Origin: Bimuria novae-zelandiae CBS 107.79
Taxonomy: Eukaryota > Ascomycota > Dothideomycetes > Pleosporales > Didymosphaeriaceae
NCBI GenBank assembly: GCA_010015655.1
Contig: ML976747.1
Location: 224,374-288,373 of the forward strand
DNA length: 64,000 bases
Reading direction: 5' to 3'
Part shown: in pieces, positions 10,560 through 20,652 of the stretch
How positions within the stretch are numbered: the stretch's first letter is position 1
Layout of the letters: the number at the start of each line of letters is the position of its first letter
Made by a program: the position numbers and the translations under genes
The notes under the pieces: generated by a model
What the model was told of the DNA's origin: nothing
Databases searched by the model: none
Seen by the model: the letters and a program-made list of their open reading frames with translations, nothing else

Positions 10560-10731
10560 TATGGCGCACAGTCACAACGATTAGGGAGCTTAAAAACAAA
10601 GTCTATTAAGGAGAGGAAGCTCTATAATAACTAGCTATTTATAAGTTTAGGGGATCGCGTGCTTAGCTACTTAGCTACTTAGCTTAACCCTAGCTAGCAT
10701 AAAAAGCTTTAGTAAGGTGTCTTTTATAATA
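10560..10731. repeat. left LTR of nested element
   Basis: This 172-bp copy has cores CACAACGATTAGGGAGCTTA and GAGAGGAAGCTCTATAATAA, and it is less RIP-mutated than its partner at 12281-12452. Confidence 0.85.
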
Positions 10732-10910
10732 TATCCTCTAGCTTATAAAGCGTAGTATAATAAGCTAAATAGTAACTTAAAGTATAAAAGGTAGTAAACT
10801 TGCGCGTAGAGCTTAAAAAGCGTCTAGCTTAGATCTTTAACTTACTAGGTAATTAGTCTAAGTAGCTAGTTTATATATAGTTTTAGGAGAAAAGTAAAGA
10901 AAAAAAGGAA

Positions 10911-11100
10911 GCAGCGTACTTTTACTATAAAGCTTTAATAAATATTTAAAAGTAATTATTTACTTATAACGTAACCCGCGCGAGTACCTGCTTAAAAAAG
11001 AAAAAAAAAATAAAAGAAGTAGCGTACTTTTACTATAAAGCTTTAATAAATATTTAAGAGTAATTATTTACTTATAATATAACCCGTGCGAGTACCTGCG
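10911..11100 (+). repeat. two-copy tandem duplication, 108-bp period
   Basis: The core GTACTTTTACTATAAAGC starts the copies near 10911 and 11019, and both end near GCGAGTACCTGC. They are preceded by A-rich runs. The differences are mostly C/T or G/A transitions. Confidence 0.8.
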
Positions 11101-12280
11101 TATATAAATAAGAAAATAAGTAGCTATAAAATTATAGTACTTAGCTAGTAAAGGCTTACTTACTTATAAGTTTACTATAATTTATGCTTTAATATTTCCT
11201 AAAAAGACTAAAGGAGGGTTTACTACCTACCCCTTATACTTAAGCTTAGTTAATAATACTTTTTACTAATCTTTTTAAATTTAACTTTTAATTTTACTAA
11301 TCTTCTTACTTATAAGCTTATTATAAAGCTTATAAAGAGCTTCTCCCTAGAGCGCGTACTAAAGGCGGTTACACTTTATAAGCTTTTATTAATACTAGCT
11401 ATTTGCTCTATATAGGCACTTATAGCTCGTATTAGGAGTACGCCTTTTAAGCGTAGTATACATGCCTGCGTGCTTAGTTGTTTAGTTAAGCTGCGCAAGC
11501 CAGCGAGCGTATCCTTCTAGAGATAGAGTTACTACTGCGCCTAGTCGCGATAGGTTATTAAGCTCTCTCTAAGCCTACTTATAGTTGTATCGTAGTGCTA
11601 AGCGTAAGAAATCCTTTATTAGTAGCGTACCCTTTATTTTAAAGAGATTTAAGAGCACAGCGTTAGCGTGTGCGCGGTTCTATTCAGATAGCTATTTAGT
11701 TATGTCTATTATTCTACTACTCTATAGGCAGGGGGGTGACCTCTTTGTATATATATTATACTTACTCCTTCTAATTATTATTGCTTAGATAAAGATTATT
11801 CTTAAGTTTTTTAATTAGCGCCTGTAGCGTCTACTACTCACTTAATTATAGTATAGACCTAGTTTTAGAGTGCCTAAAGCTTTATTATAAGCTAACTATA
11901 AATAGTAGACCCTAATTTATAGCGCTTAAGCTATTATACATAAAGCTTACCCCTAGTATTTATATTTAGTAGCTTTAGAGCCTAGTTATGTATATTTATC
12001 TACTAAGGAGTTTTAAAGTTAATATAATTTTATATTTCTTAAGCCTTTGCGTGGTACTTAAGCTACGCGTACTAAGGTAGAAATAAGTTATAATTTATAA
12101 GTTAGTTACTTACTAGGAGCTTTATAGTAATTATTATATAGTCTAGCTTTATTATAGGTTATAAGCGTTAAGACGTAAGCGTAAGGATAATAAAAAGAAA
12201 AAAATAGTTTATTACTATAATTATTAGCTAGTATAAAGTAAGTATATTATAAAGCGTTATAAAGGTACTAGGCTTATAAT

Positions 12281-12452
12281 TATAGCGCATAGTTATAACG
12301 ATTAAAGAGCTTAAAAATAAAGTTTATTAAAGAGAGGAAGCTCTATAATAACTAACTATTTATAAGTTTAGGGAATTGCGTGCTTGGCTGCTTAGCTACT
12401 TGGCTTAACCCTAGCTAGCGCAGAAAGCTCTAGTAAGGTGCTTTTTATAACA
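12281..12452. repeat. right LTR of nested element
   Basis: This is the partner of 10560-10731, of equal length, and it is followed directly by the GTTAT duplication. Confidence 0.85.
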
Positions 12453-12606
12453 GTTATATAAGTAAAATTATAATTTTAGTATTCCTATTTAAAACGATAG
12501 AAAAACGATTCTAAGTAATAAAAATAATAAATAAGATAAAATACTAATAAAAAACCGATAATCGTATTATTTCTATCGTTGTATCGTTGACAACCCTGCT
12601 TCCGCA

Positions 12607-12911
12607 CGAGTCAGTACAAACACCTATGTAATTCTGAACTGTATAAAACGGAATTGATTACAGGAGGGCCCCTTGCAAGGCTAGTCCCAATGTGATTAGC
12701 GAGGTGCATGAGGACCGTGCGGTAAGAACGAGCGAAGTGCAAGATCCGGAAACCGATACCAATCAGACGCATAAGCGTAGCTGACGACAACGCTCTGAGG
12801 ATTTCGGTCAGGAAGTTTTTCATCAGGCGCGATTTGGAACGGAAAGAGGAGGGAATATTCAAATAGGGGAGGGATGCGTGATGGAGACAGGGGAGAGTGA
12901 CGCGCGCGCGA
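12607..12911. other. normal-composition remnant between the hAT element and the left LINE
   Basis: About 300 bp with no RIP bias. Because the hAT target duplication joins 7744 to 12607, this stretch was originally the downstream flank of the NLR gene. It holds a minus-strand frame of 71 codons from ATG 12823 to 12611 with no family I recognise and no sign of splicing. I treat that frame as probably non-coding. Confidence 0.6.
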
Positions 12912-14486
12912 CGCGCTAATCAGCCTAAACGCGTAGTAAAACTAAGAAAGCTACTAAAATTTATTATAAAAGCGTATAGCACGAAACTAATTTAAATAAA
13001 TTTAGTAATATAAATAAAAATAATTACGTAAACCTTAAGCTACCTAGGGTCCTATAACTAAGCTATACACAAAGGATACCTAAAGGACTAGTTAAAAATA
13101 AAATAGTAAATAAAAATGCAGAACAAACGAGGGCATATAATAAAGTTAAAGGCTAATATCTAAAGAGAACGCTAGAAGCGATACTAAAAGCTTTAAAAGA
13201 TTTTAAGGTAGTTAACTTAGTACTAAAAGTAGATAACTAAGAGCTTAAGATAGCAGTTAAAGATATAATAAGAAAGTTAGCTAACACTAAGGTATAACTT
13301 ATAGATACTAAGGCCTAATTAGTAGAACTTTTAGGTAAGTTAAAAATCTAAATAGTAGCTAATAAATTACTATCTTATGTAAATATAGCACGTACGCTAC
13401 TAAGTAGTTAACCTAGTAATTTATAGACCCTCTCTAGAATAATAATACTAATAATAATAACTAACACGCCCTATTATACGATAGACACCTATAAAGTAAA
13501 AGAGATAAATAGATAAGAGGCTTAAATAAGAAAATCTAAAAATCTATTAAGTAAGAGCTTAAAATAATTAAAGGTAAAGAGAAATAGTAGTGCGTAGTAG
13601 TAGTAGAAAACTTTAAGGATACTAATAGGATTAGGATTTCGTATAAGAGTAAGGAGGAGTTAAAAGAGGTTAAAGAAGTAGTATAGAAAACTATAGTAAA
13701 AGGTGTAAGAATCCTCCGCGACTAACTATACCTAGTATAAATAAATAATATAAACTATATATTAGTTTTAAATAAGTATAATAAAGTACGTTAGGAGGCC
13801 GCGTAAGCCTTAAGGGAGGAGAATAAAGTATAGATTATAAAGGTAAATTAGCTAAGTAAAAAGGACTCTAGCAAGGCATACGGATCTATAGTTATATATA
13901 TAAAGAGAAGCAGCGAAGCGGCGCGACTCTTCTAAGGATAATATTTCTATATTAATAGAGAATCTGCGTACACTAAGGAGTTTAAGCTCTACGTAGGTCC
14001 TATATAATACTATAAATATTAGTAACTAGGATATAAGGACTTTACGTGTATAGGGCAATAGACCTGCGTAAAGTATATAGTACTAGGTTACTATTATAAA
14101 GAATATTAATTTAAAATCCTAAAGTATATATCTGACGGAGGGCCCTACAAATCATTTTTAAAGAACTATTAAATACTATACCTTAACTATAATAAATAGA
14201 CCGCTCTAAATCTTCTAGCTTAATATAAAAAAGTAAAGAATAGTATAGTATAGTATAATAAATAATAAATAACTATAGTAATATAGTGTGCTAGCGATCG
14301 CGAAGCCTTACATATAATAAAATAAAAAAAGTAAGATACATATAATCCTTATAAAATACTTAAACTAGATAAAGCTTATACTAATAATATAAAAGGAGGG
14401 TAAATAGCTAATTTAAAGTATAATATAGATTAGAAGAAATAGTAAGGCTAAGTAAGTAGTAGTAAACTTATTAGACTTTACGGCAG

Positions 14487-14928
14487 GGTACTATGGCTCC
14501 ATGACAGACACCTCTTAGTCGTGTCTGTGTACGTAGAGGGCACGAATGCACGAGCGCTGGCAGACTCTACCAGCAAGCTCCATGCTCTGATCCAGCAGCA
14601 ACGGAATCGTATACGGACGCGTACAGATGTGATACTGGTTGGCGATTTCAACCAGCACGACGCACTGTGGGGAGGAGACGATGTGGTCGCACACTAAAGG
14701 GGAGAAGCAGACCCAATTATTAACTTAATAGATAGCTATCACCTACAAAGCCTGCTTCCGCGCGGCACAAAGACCTGGCACCACGGAGATTAAGAGAGCA
14801 CGATTGACCTAGTGCTTGCGTTTACAGAGCTAGCGGAGGACCAGATGCGATGTAGAATACACGGGACTGACCATGGGTTCGATCACAGCGCGATTGAGAC
14901 GACATTTGACGTGCACACACCGCCTTAG
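14487..14928 (+). pseudogene. LINE endonuclease domain patch largely spared by RIP (left copy)
   Basis: This 440-bp patch has near-normal composition inside an otherwise AT-rich element. It encodes the exonuclease/endonuclease/phosphatase fold of LINE ORF2: LLVVSVYVEGTNARAL, then TDVILVGDFNQHDALWGG, then TWHHGD, then STIDLVLA, then HGTDHGFDHSAIETTFDV. The catalytic GDFN and SDH-like (FDHSAI) motifs can be seen. It carries two TAA codons (about 14695 and 14790). The second is shared with the right copy. Confidence 0.85.
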
Positions 14929-16139
14929 AGGAAAAAAAAAGGCTCCTTTTTAAAAATACATTATAAAAAGAGAAAAAATAAAGAATTATAAAAATACTAT
15001 ACTCTAAACTAGTAATAAAGAATACTTAATATTAGGTAGACTATTTAATAAAGGTAGTACTTAAGATAGTCTAAAGCCTTACCTTAATAGTAAAGCTATT
15101 ACTATATATAAAAAGGTAGTAGACGTTAGATCTAACCTAGCTATAGAGGATTTATATATATTAGAGAAACTAGGCAAGGACGTAATATTAAGCTAACTAA
15201 CATAACTTAGCTATGGAAAAGAAAGTAAAGAAGTAGTAAAATAGTTTTATAATATAGTATAGTAATAATAAAAGTCTTATTAGGATAACTTCCTTGCAAA
15301 AGCCAGAAATATATAAAAAGCTACTAGATATTTCTAGCTAGATAAAAAGGCTAAATTTAGCAAAACCTTATCCTTAACTAGAGAAGATAAGACTATAATA
15401 AAGAGACTATAATAGTAAGTAGAGGAGATACTCTCTATCTGTTTTTACTACTACTAGAAATAATTAAGGAGGAGGGTGAAAGACACTAAAAAGGCAACTA
15501 TTTATACTACTACTAAATTTAAAAGAGATAGAATAGGTAGTAAATAAGATAAAACTATAAAAAGCACCTAGCGAAGACAGTCTACTAGCGAAAGTATAGA
15601 AATAAATATAATTAGTAGTAAAACAGGACGTACAGCGCCTGTTCTAAATATCTATTAATTATAGCTAATTACTAACTTAGTTATTAAACGCCAGGATTAT
15701 CCTCCTAAAAAAGCTTAAAAAGAATAACTATACTAAAGTAAAGGCTTAGTAACTAATTTTACTATTATTAATACTAAAAGAAATTATAGAAGTGGTGCTT
15801 ATAGAAAGAATATTATATATAGTAAAGGAGCATAGCCTTCTCCTTACGAACCACTTTAGGGCTAAAAAGAAGCATTTAGCTAAGCAAGCGCCACTATTAC
15901 TATAAAAGTATATATATTAAGTATAAAGGTAGTAAAAGGTGCTTAGCTTTATTAGCTTTAATATTAAAGGTACATATAATAGTGTATGTAAGAATAGGCT
16001 AATATAAAAGCTCTATACTAGAGGAATCCTTTAAATTCTAATATATTAAGTAGACGCCTTCTGCTCTAAGCGAATAGTAAATATAGTAATAAATAGACTA
16101 TTATTAAAGAAAAGAGACCTGCTACAGGCAAGACTACTA

Positions 16140-16290
16140 TAAAGCTTATTATTATTACCTATTCTTTTCCTCTTCTTTAATGCTAATCTTGTCTAAGGAT
16201 AGATTAATAGAGATAAGAGATTAATTATATTTATAAATAACTTTAGCGTATAGGTAATAGGTCGCTTAGCTATAAATAACTATAAGGGTC
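16140..16290 (+). pseudogene. LINE reverse transcriptase core remnant (left copy)
   Basis: The block reads LLPILFLFFNANLV and, some 25 codons on, FINNFSV where the family has F-x-D-D. Both catalytic aspartates are now asparagine through G-to-A change, as expected of RIP on the other strand. The enzyme is dead. Confidence 0.8.
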
Positions 16291-17489
16291 TCTAAAAGAT
16301 TATTAGCTATATAAGTAGCTAAAAAAAAGCAGAGTAGCGTAACCTTTAAAGTAAATAAAATAATATTAATATACTTTATATAGAATAAGGGGCGGACCTC
16401 TACCTAATTAATTAGTATAAAAGGCTAAGAAGTTAAGCTAGGAAACAAGACAAAAATTCTAAAAGTAATTATAAATATAAAGCTCTAATATAAGAAGTAT
16501 GTAGCAAGAGTAGCGATATAAGAATTAAAAGTAGTAATAGTACTTTCTTAGCTAAAGAATCTATCGCCTTAGACAGCTTAATAGCTATTTAGAGCTATAA
16601 TAAAACTAGTTATAAACTACGCATTATGTGTATAGCAGCACGTAGCTAAGTATACCCTTTTAGTATTTTAGAATATCTAGAGGATAGGGGCAAAGGCTAT
16701 TATTGACTACTTTTAAATAATAGCTATAGTAATTATAATAGCTAAAGTAAGTATATATATAATAATAAAATAGCATAGCTATAAAGCAATAAAGCTTTAG
16801 TTTAACATCTACTCCCTGCCTAAGACAAACCCGCTAACATAGTTATATTTTAAGCTATTTATAAAATTTATTTTACTTTTTTAGGTAATAGTCTTAGCGC
16901 ATAAGGATATAGATACTAGCTATATAAAAATAATTATATCTTATATAATTAGTCCGTGGAGCAAACGCATTACGATGATAGTAGAACTAAACTTAAAAAA
17001 TGCTATAGTACTATTATACTAAAAGGATAAAATAAAGATTATAACTAGCACGTTAGCACGCCGTAGTAATATTAAAGTAAAATAAGTAATACTAGACACC
17101 TAAAATAATAAGGTAAATAAATTCTACACTAGCTCTGCTATCCTAGGCCTAAGGGAAGAGCAGAATCCTTATATAGTAAAACTATTTACTATTATAAAAG
17201 CGCTAAAAAGCTCTAGTAAAACTATACTATAAGTAAATTATAATTCTTATAAAAAAAACCTAGCTACCCTTTAGGTAGTTCGCTAGCTAAAGAAATAGTT
17301 AAGATAATATATTATTTAAAGAATCTATTACATAATCTAGGACCTAAAAATATTAGAAAATAAAATAAATCTTATATATATTATAGCAAAATATAGTAAC
17401 ACCCTTATAATTAAAGTAGAAAAAGTAGTAAAGAGGACTACGTAAGAGGGCAGTACGCTACCTATGCGTTAGCTTTAAGCTAAATTAAC

Positions 17490-17780
17490 TGTTATTAACA
17501 CGACAATGGCAAAAGCACAAGCAAAAAGGACTCTACCAGACGACACAGGAGCATATAGCAAGCGGATTGATGCAGCACTACCAGGACAACACACCCGCAA
17601 GTTATACAACAACCTTAGCAGACAAGAGGCGACAGTGTTAGCACAGCTTCGCACAGGAATAATATAGCTAAACGTATATCTCTACTAAATTAGAGTAGCG
17701 GATTCTAGGGCATGTACTTATAATTATATGGAGATACCTAAACACTTCCTCTTCTAATGCGCTTGATGGGACACGCTTAG
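17490..17780 (+). pseudogene. LINE ORF2 C-terminal region (left copy)
   Basis: A partly spared segment reads SKRIDAALPGQHTRKLYNNL, then RQEATVLAQLRTGI, followed by a remnant of the C-x-C...HFLF-x-C knuckle that ends many fungal LINE ORF2 proteins. The equivalent part of the right copy (about 24130-24310) is fully RIP-mutated. Confidence 0.78.
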
Positions 17781-18205
17781 GGAATAAATGCTAGAGCAAT
17801 TAGACACGCTAAGGGAAAGCCTCTTATTTTACCTTAAAAGGAAAGTAAAAATAGACCTAATAAAAATATAAATACTAAGTATAGAGGTAGTAAAAGCAAT
17901 AATTTAATACGTAATAATAATAAAACGCTTAAAAATAGTAAGTAAAACGTAAAAAGAAAAGACTAACCCTTTTTTACTTAATAAATTTTACTTTATTTAC
18001 TAAAGAAAGAATACTAAATACTTAAGGGAATAGCTCTAAGATAACTTACTACTAACTACTTAAAAAGGACTTTAAATATATAAAGTTAAAAAGAATAGAT
18101 ATAAGAATAGTTATTTATAAGGGCTAGAGAAAGTTAGGTTACTACTATATACTATAGTATATGGTTAGCGTAAAAAGGCCCTTTAGGCGAGTGAGCCGGG
18201 CGTAA

Positions 18206-20652
18206 TAAATTAATTAATCAATCGATTCTGCTCGCGACTGTAAGATCAATCACACTTCTCTTGAAACACTATGCATTCCCTGTAATAATTGAGTGTCTTT
18301 CTTCTTACCCTCGATGCAACAATGGGCTGAGCATAACACAAATCTAGGGTTCTAAGATGCCATGTTCGTCAATCGATTCTCGCCTTCTCATCTTTGTTTG
18401 AGAATCGAATCGCAGTTTTCGATTGCGAGGGAAAGTGTTGCCTTAAATTGGCTACAGCGAACCTAGCATGCGGAATTCGAAGACAGAGATTCGAGATCTG
18501 GTTTCTACAATACCTTAATTGTGATCACTGTGATTCGGGAGCGGCGTCAGGGCCCAGGGCCTAGAAGTGGGACCTTTTAAGCGCCTTGTTCTCAGAGCTT
18601 AAAATAGACAAAGCACGCCACACAAGCGACCAATGTGCTTCCAGTTCACGTCCCATCGAGCGCTTGCGACGACAAGCTATGCATTCTGGTCGCTTCCAGG
18701 ACTTTACATCATTCCAAGTTACGAGTGGCGCGGGTTGGCTAAATTGCAACACATGCATCGTACGCCTTGACGGACACGACCTTGAATGGCCGTGCCCGCC
18801 ACAGACGGACCCTTTCCAGCGCTGCACATTCGAAGTAGCTGCTGGTGAGTTTGGCTCAGCAAAGCTTCTAAACTATCGAGGGACGTCCAATTCTGCAGGT
18901 TTTCATAGTCATCTGCTACATTCTAGTGTGGGAGGAGGCTAGCTACTTCATCATGTGGAATGCAAGGCAAGGAATTTCAGAACCCAGTGGTTCGGAGCAT
19001 CATTGGTTTTGCAAGAAAGTATGCTTTGCTAAAGGGATGCGCAAGGCAAGGTGCAGAATTCACGAGCACCGACTAGGCAATGGTGACGACATGGGTCTGC
19101 GTGTATTGAGAAGAAAGCGGCTTCGTAGAGGTTCCGATCTCCGATGAGGAACAGTGCGTTGATGCACAAACACCTTGGCTGTAGCATCGAGCGCACCGAT
19201 GAGGCCGGTGTTGTTAGCATCTGTTTGCGATGGCCAGCGGTCTTGTTGCTGCAGCTCTCCCATCAAAAAGCGCCGGGAACCATCACGTCCTACCATTTTC
19301 GCACCCCACGCATGTCCCCAAATCCCACCGGATCTATTATCGCTGGCCCCTCCACTCACACTGAGCCATCGATTCTTGGGACGTATGGATCACTAAACCA
19401 GCATTGGGTGGAGGACTGTATAGATCCAAGTAATCCGAGACTGATGGCAGCACCTCTGACGCGTTGCAACGCGGCTTTGAGCGATCGTGGGCGCCGCAGC
19501 GCGAAACGCCATGTGCGTTCCCATGGATGTCGAACACCTAGCCCTAAGCGACCATCGCCACAGACGTACCGGACAAGGTACGATTTCATCGTCGCGGCTC
19601 TTTCGATTTATTAGGGTCACGATAAAACGTGAGCCCATCTGTATGCTAAGCACTATCAAAGTGAACATACCTTCGATAAAGTATAGCAGTACCGTTGTAT
19701 TTGGAGTAAAAGGGCTTAGATCCTGCAATGTGATTACCACTCATCGGCGCACCCTACCAAAATTGATGCGACTCTCTGAATGATAGCTATACAACGCCAC
19801 AATAAGTCTGAAAGTTTCATAGCGAAGTAGGTCCTTAATAAGTCAAGCTTGCTGCTCAAGCTAGGTAGTCGTATGAGGCGTCTCAACTGTCCATGCTGCC
19901 CCAGCATCTGCTGCTGCCCCTGGGGGAGACGGCGTCCTGACCACTGTAAGAGATGATAGGACGCGATCTGGACAAGGAGAGATAATGCGCCGATGACTGG
20001 TGTGCGCTGATTGACTGGAGGAACACGTTAGGGTCCAAGCGCCTTGCTAACATCACCCGGTGCTTTCATGGAACAAATCCCACCTTCGCCTCTTCTTCCT
20101 TCGCCGCAATCTTGTCTCGGCGTGCATCTCCAGCTGATTGACAACCCAAAAGTGCCACACCATTGGTTCACACCGTCTACATCCGTATCTTCTGTCAATC
20201 TCTTCAAGACCTCGCTCTCGGTCGCCTTTACGTGCGCCGATGCTGTGCCGCAGGTTCTGAAAGTATCGATACTACAGCCCACGTCACCGACTCTGGCAAC
20301 CTGAGCGCGTTGCACATGCACCGGAACTAGAGGTCCTCTGTACTTGAACTTGTTCTAACACATTCTCTCTTCTCTGGCTCGGCTTGCCATTCCAATAGGA
20401 GCCTGACACGCGTGTACACCTTCAACCAAAGACCGAGGCCTGTGCCCAAGGATCCATAGCATCGGGTATGTCGATCACCCTTCTTATGAGCAAACAGAAT
20501 TTCAGAGGCTCATTCTCAGCGAGCGCCTGTGGTCCTTGAAATTGGGAAGGTGTGTAATTCTTTATAAGTGCTCACACTCACTAAGCAAACCAGTCTCGAA
20601 CAAAGTCCATACGCAGAGTATGCCATCCTTTTTTTCTATTCCATCTTTCAGC
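18206..20652. other. normal-composition island without a convincing gene
   Basis: This is the left half of the island between the two inverted LINEs. Open frames of 60-156 codons occur on both strands (for example 18586-18942 plus, 19144-19614 plus, 20028-20321 minus), but none shows a familiar domain, consistent splice signals or a preferred strand. I see intergenic or decayed sequence. A short gene with several introns could be hidden here. Confidence 0.5.

Larger units (their letters stand above)
10560..12452. mobile_element. short LTR element (TRIM/LARD-like) nested in the hAT element
   Basis: Two 172-bp direct repeats (10560-10731 and 12281-12452) enclose about 1.55 kb without a recognisable gag or pol. 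The element is flanked by the 5-bp duplication GTTAT (10555-10559 and 12453-12457). The left LTR starts TATGGCGCAC and the right starts TATAGCGCAT. A TGTGGCGCAC start altered by RIP would restore the usual TG...CA ends, since the right copy ends ATAACA. The two LTRs differ mainly by transitions. The interior holds a 108-bp-period duplication. It could be a non-autonomous LTR element or a solo derivative of a decayed copia or gypsy element. Confidence 0.85.
7745..12598 (+). mobile_element. hAT transposon, RIP-degraded, with a nested LTR element
   Basis: The 4854-bp element begins CAGGGTTGT and ends ACAACCCTG. It is flanked on both sides by the 8-bp duplication CTTCCGCA (7737-7744 and 12599-12606), which is exactly what hAT insertion produces. 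The interior is strongly AT-rich with CpA depletion. The transposase remnant ends at 9925. The 3' part contains a GTA microsatellite, a short GC-richer stretch (10003-10325) and a complete nested LTR element (10560-12452). Removing the element would rejoin the 3' flank of the NLR gene with 12607 onward. Confidence 0.93.
12912..18205 (+). mobile_element. non-LTR retrotransposon (Tad/I-like LINE), left copy, RIP-degraded
   Basis: The order is a gag-like ORF1 zone (about 13000-14150), an endonuclease (14200-14930), a reverse transcriptase (about 15900-16800), an RNase H zone, and a C-terminal zinc-knuckle region (17490-17770). The 3' end reads GAGCCGGGCGTAATAAATTA followed by a short TAAT-rich tail at about 18185-18222, typical of LINEs without long poly-A. 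Stop codons occur throughout, mostly as TAA/TAG in place of CAA/CAG/TGG. The 5' limit is set where AT-rich sequence starts and is approximate. Confidence 0.85.

Noticed and set aside
9958..11100. Regular short repeats considered as a CRISPR-like array
   Set aside because: They are a trinucleotide microsatellite and a two-copy tandem duplication, with no spacer-repeat structure, in a eukaryotic genome.
11585..11788. A 67-codon plus-strand frame inside the nested LTR element
   Set aside because: AT-rich, hydrophobic by composition and with no motif. Expected by chance in RIP-mutated DNA.
12611..12862. An 83-codon minus-strand frame in the short island after the hAT element
   Set aside because: It opens at a non-ATG codon; from the first ATG only 71 residues remain, without a recognisable domain. 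Not called as a gene.
18561..20321. Open frames of 60-156 codons in the left half of the LINE-flanked island
   Set aside because: They overlap each other on both strands, and none has a family, splice support or consistent coding bias. They are reported as a gap without a convincing gene.
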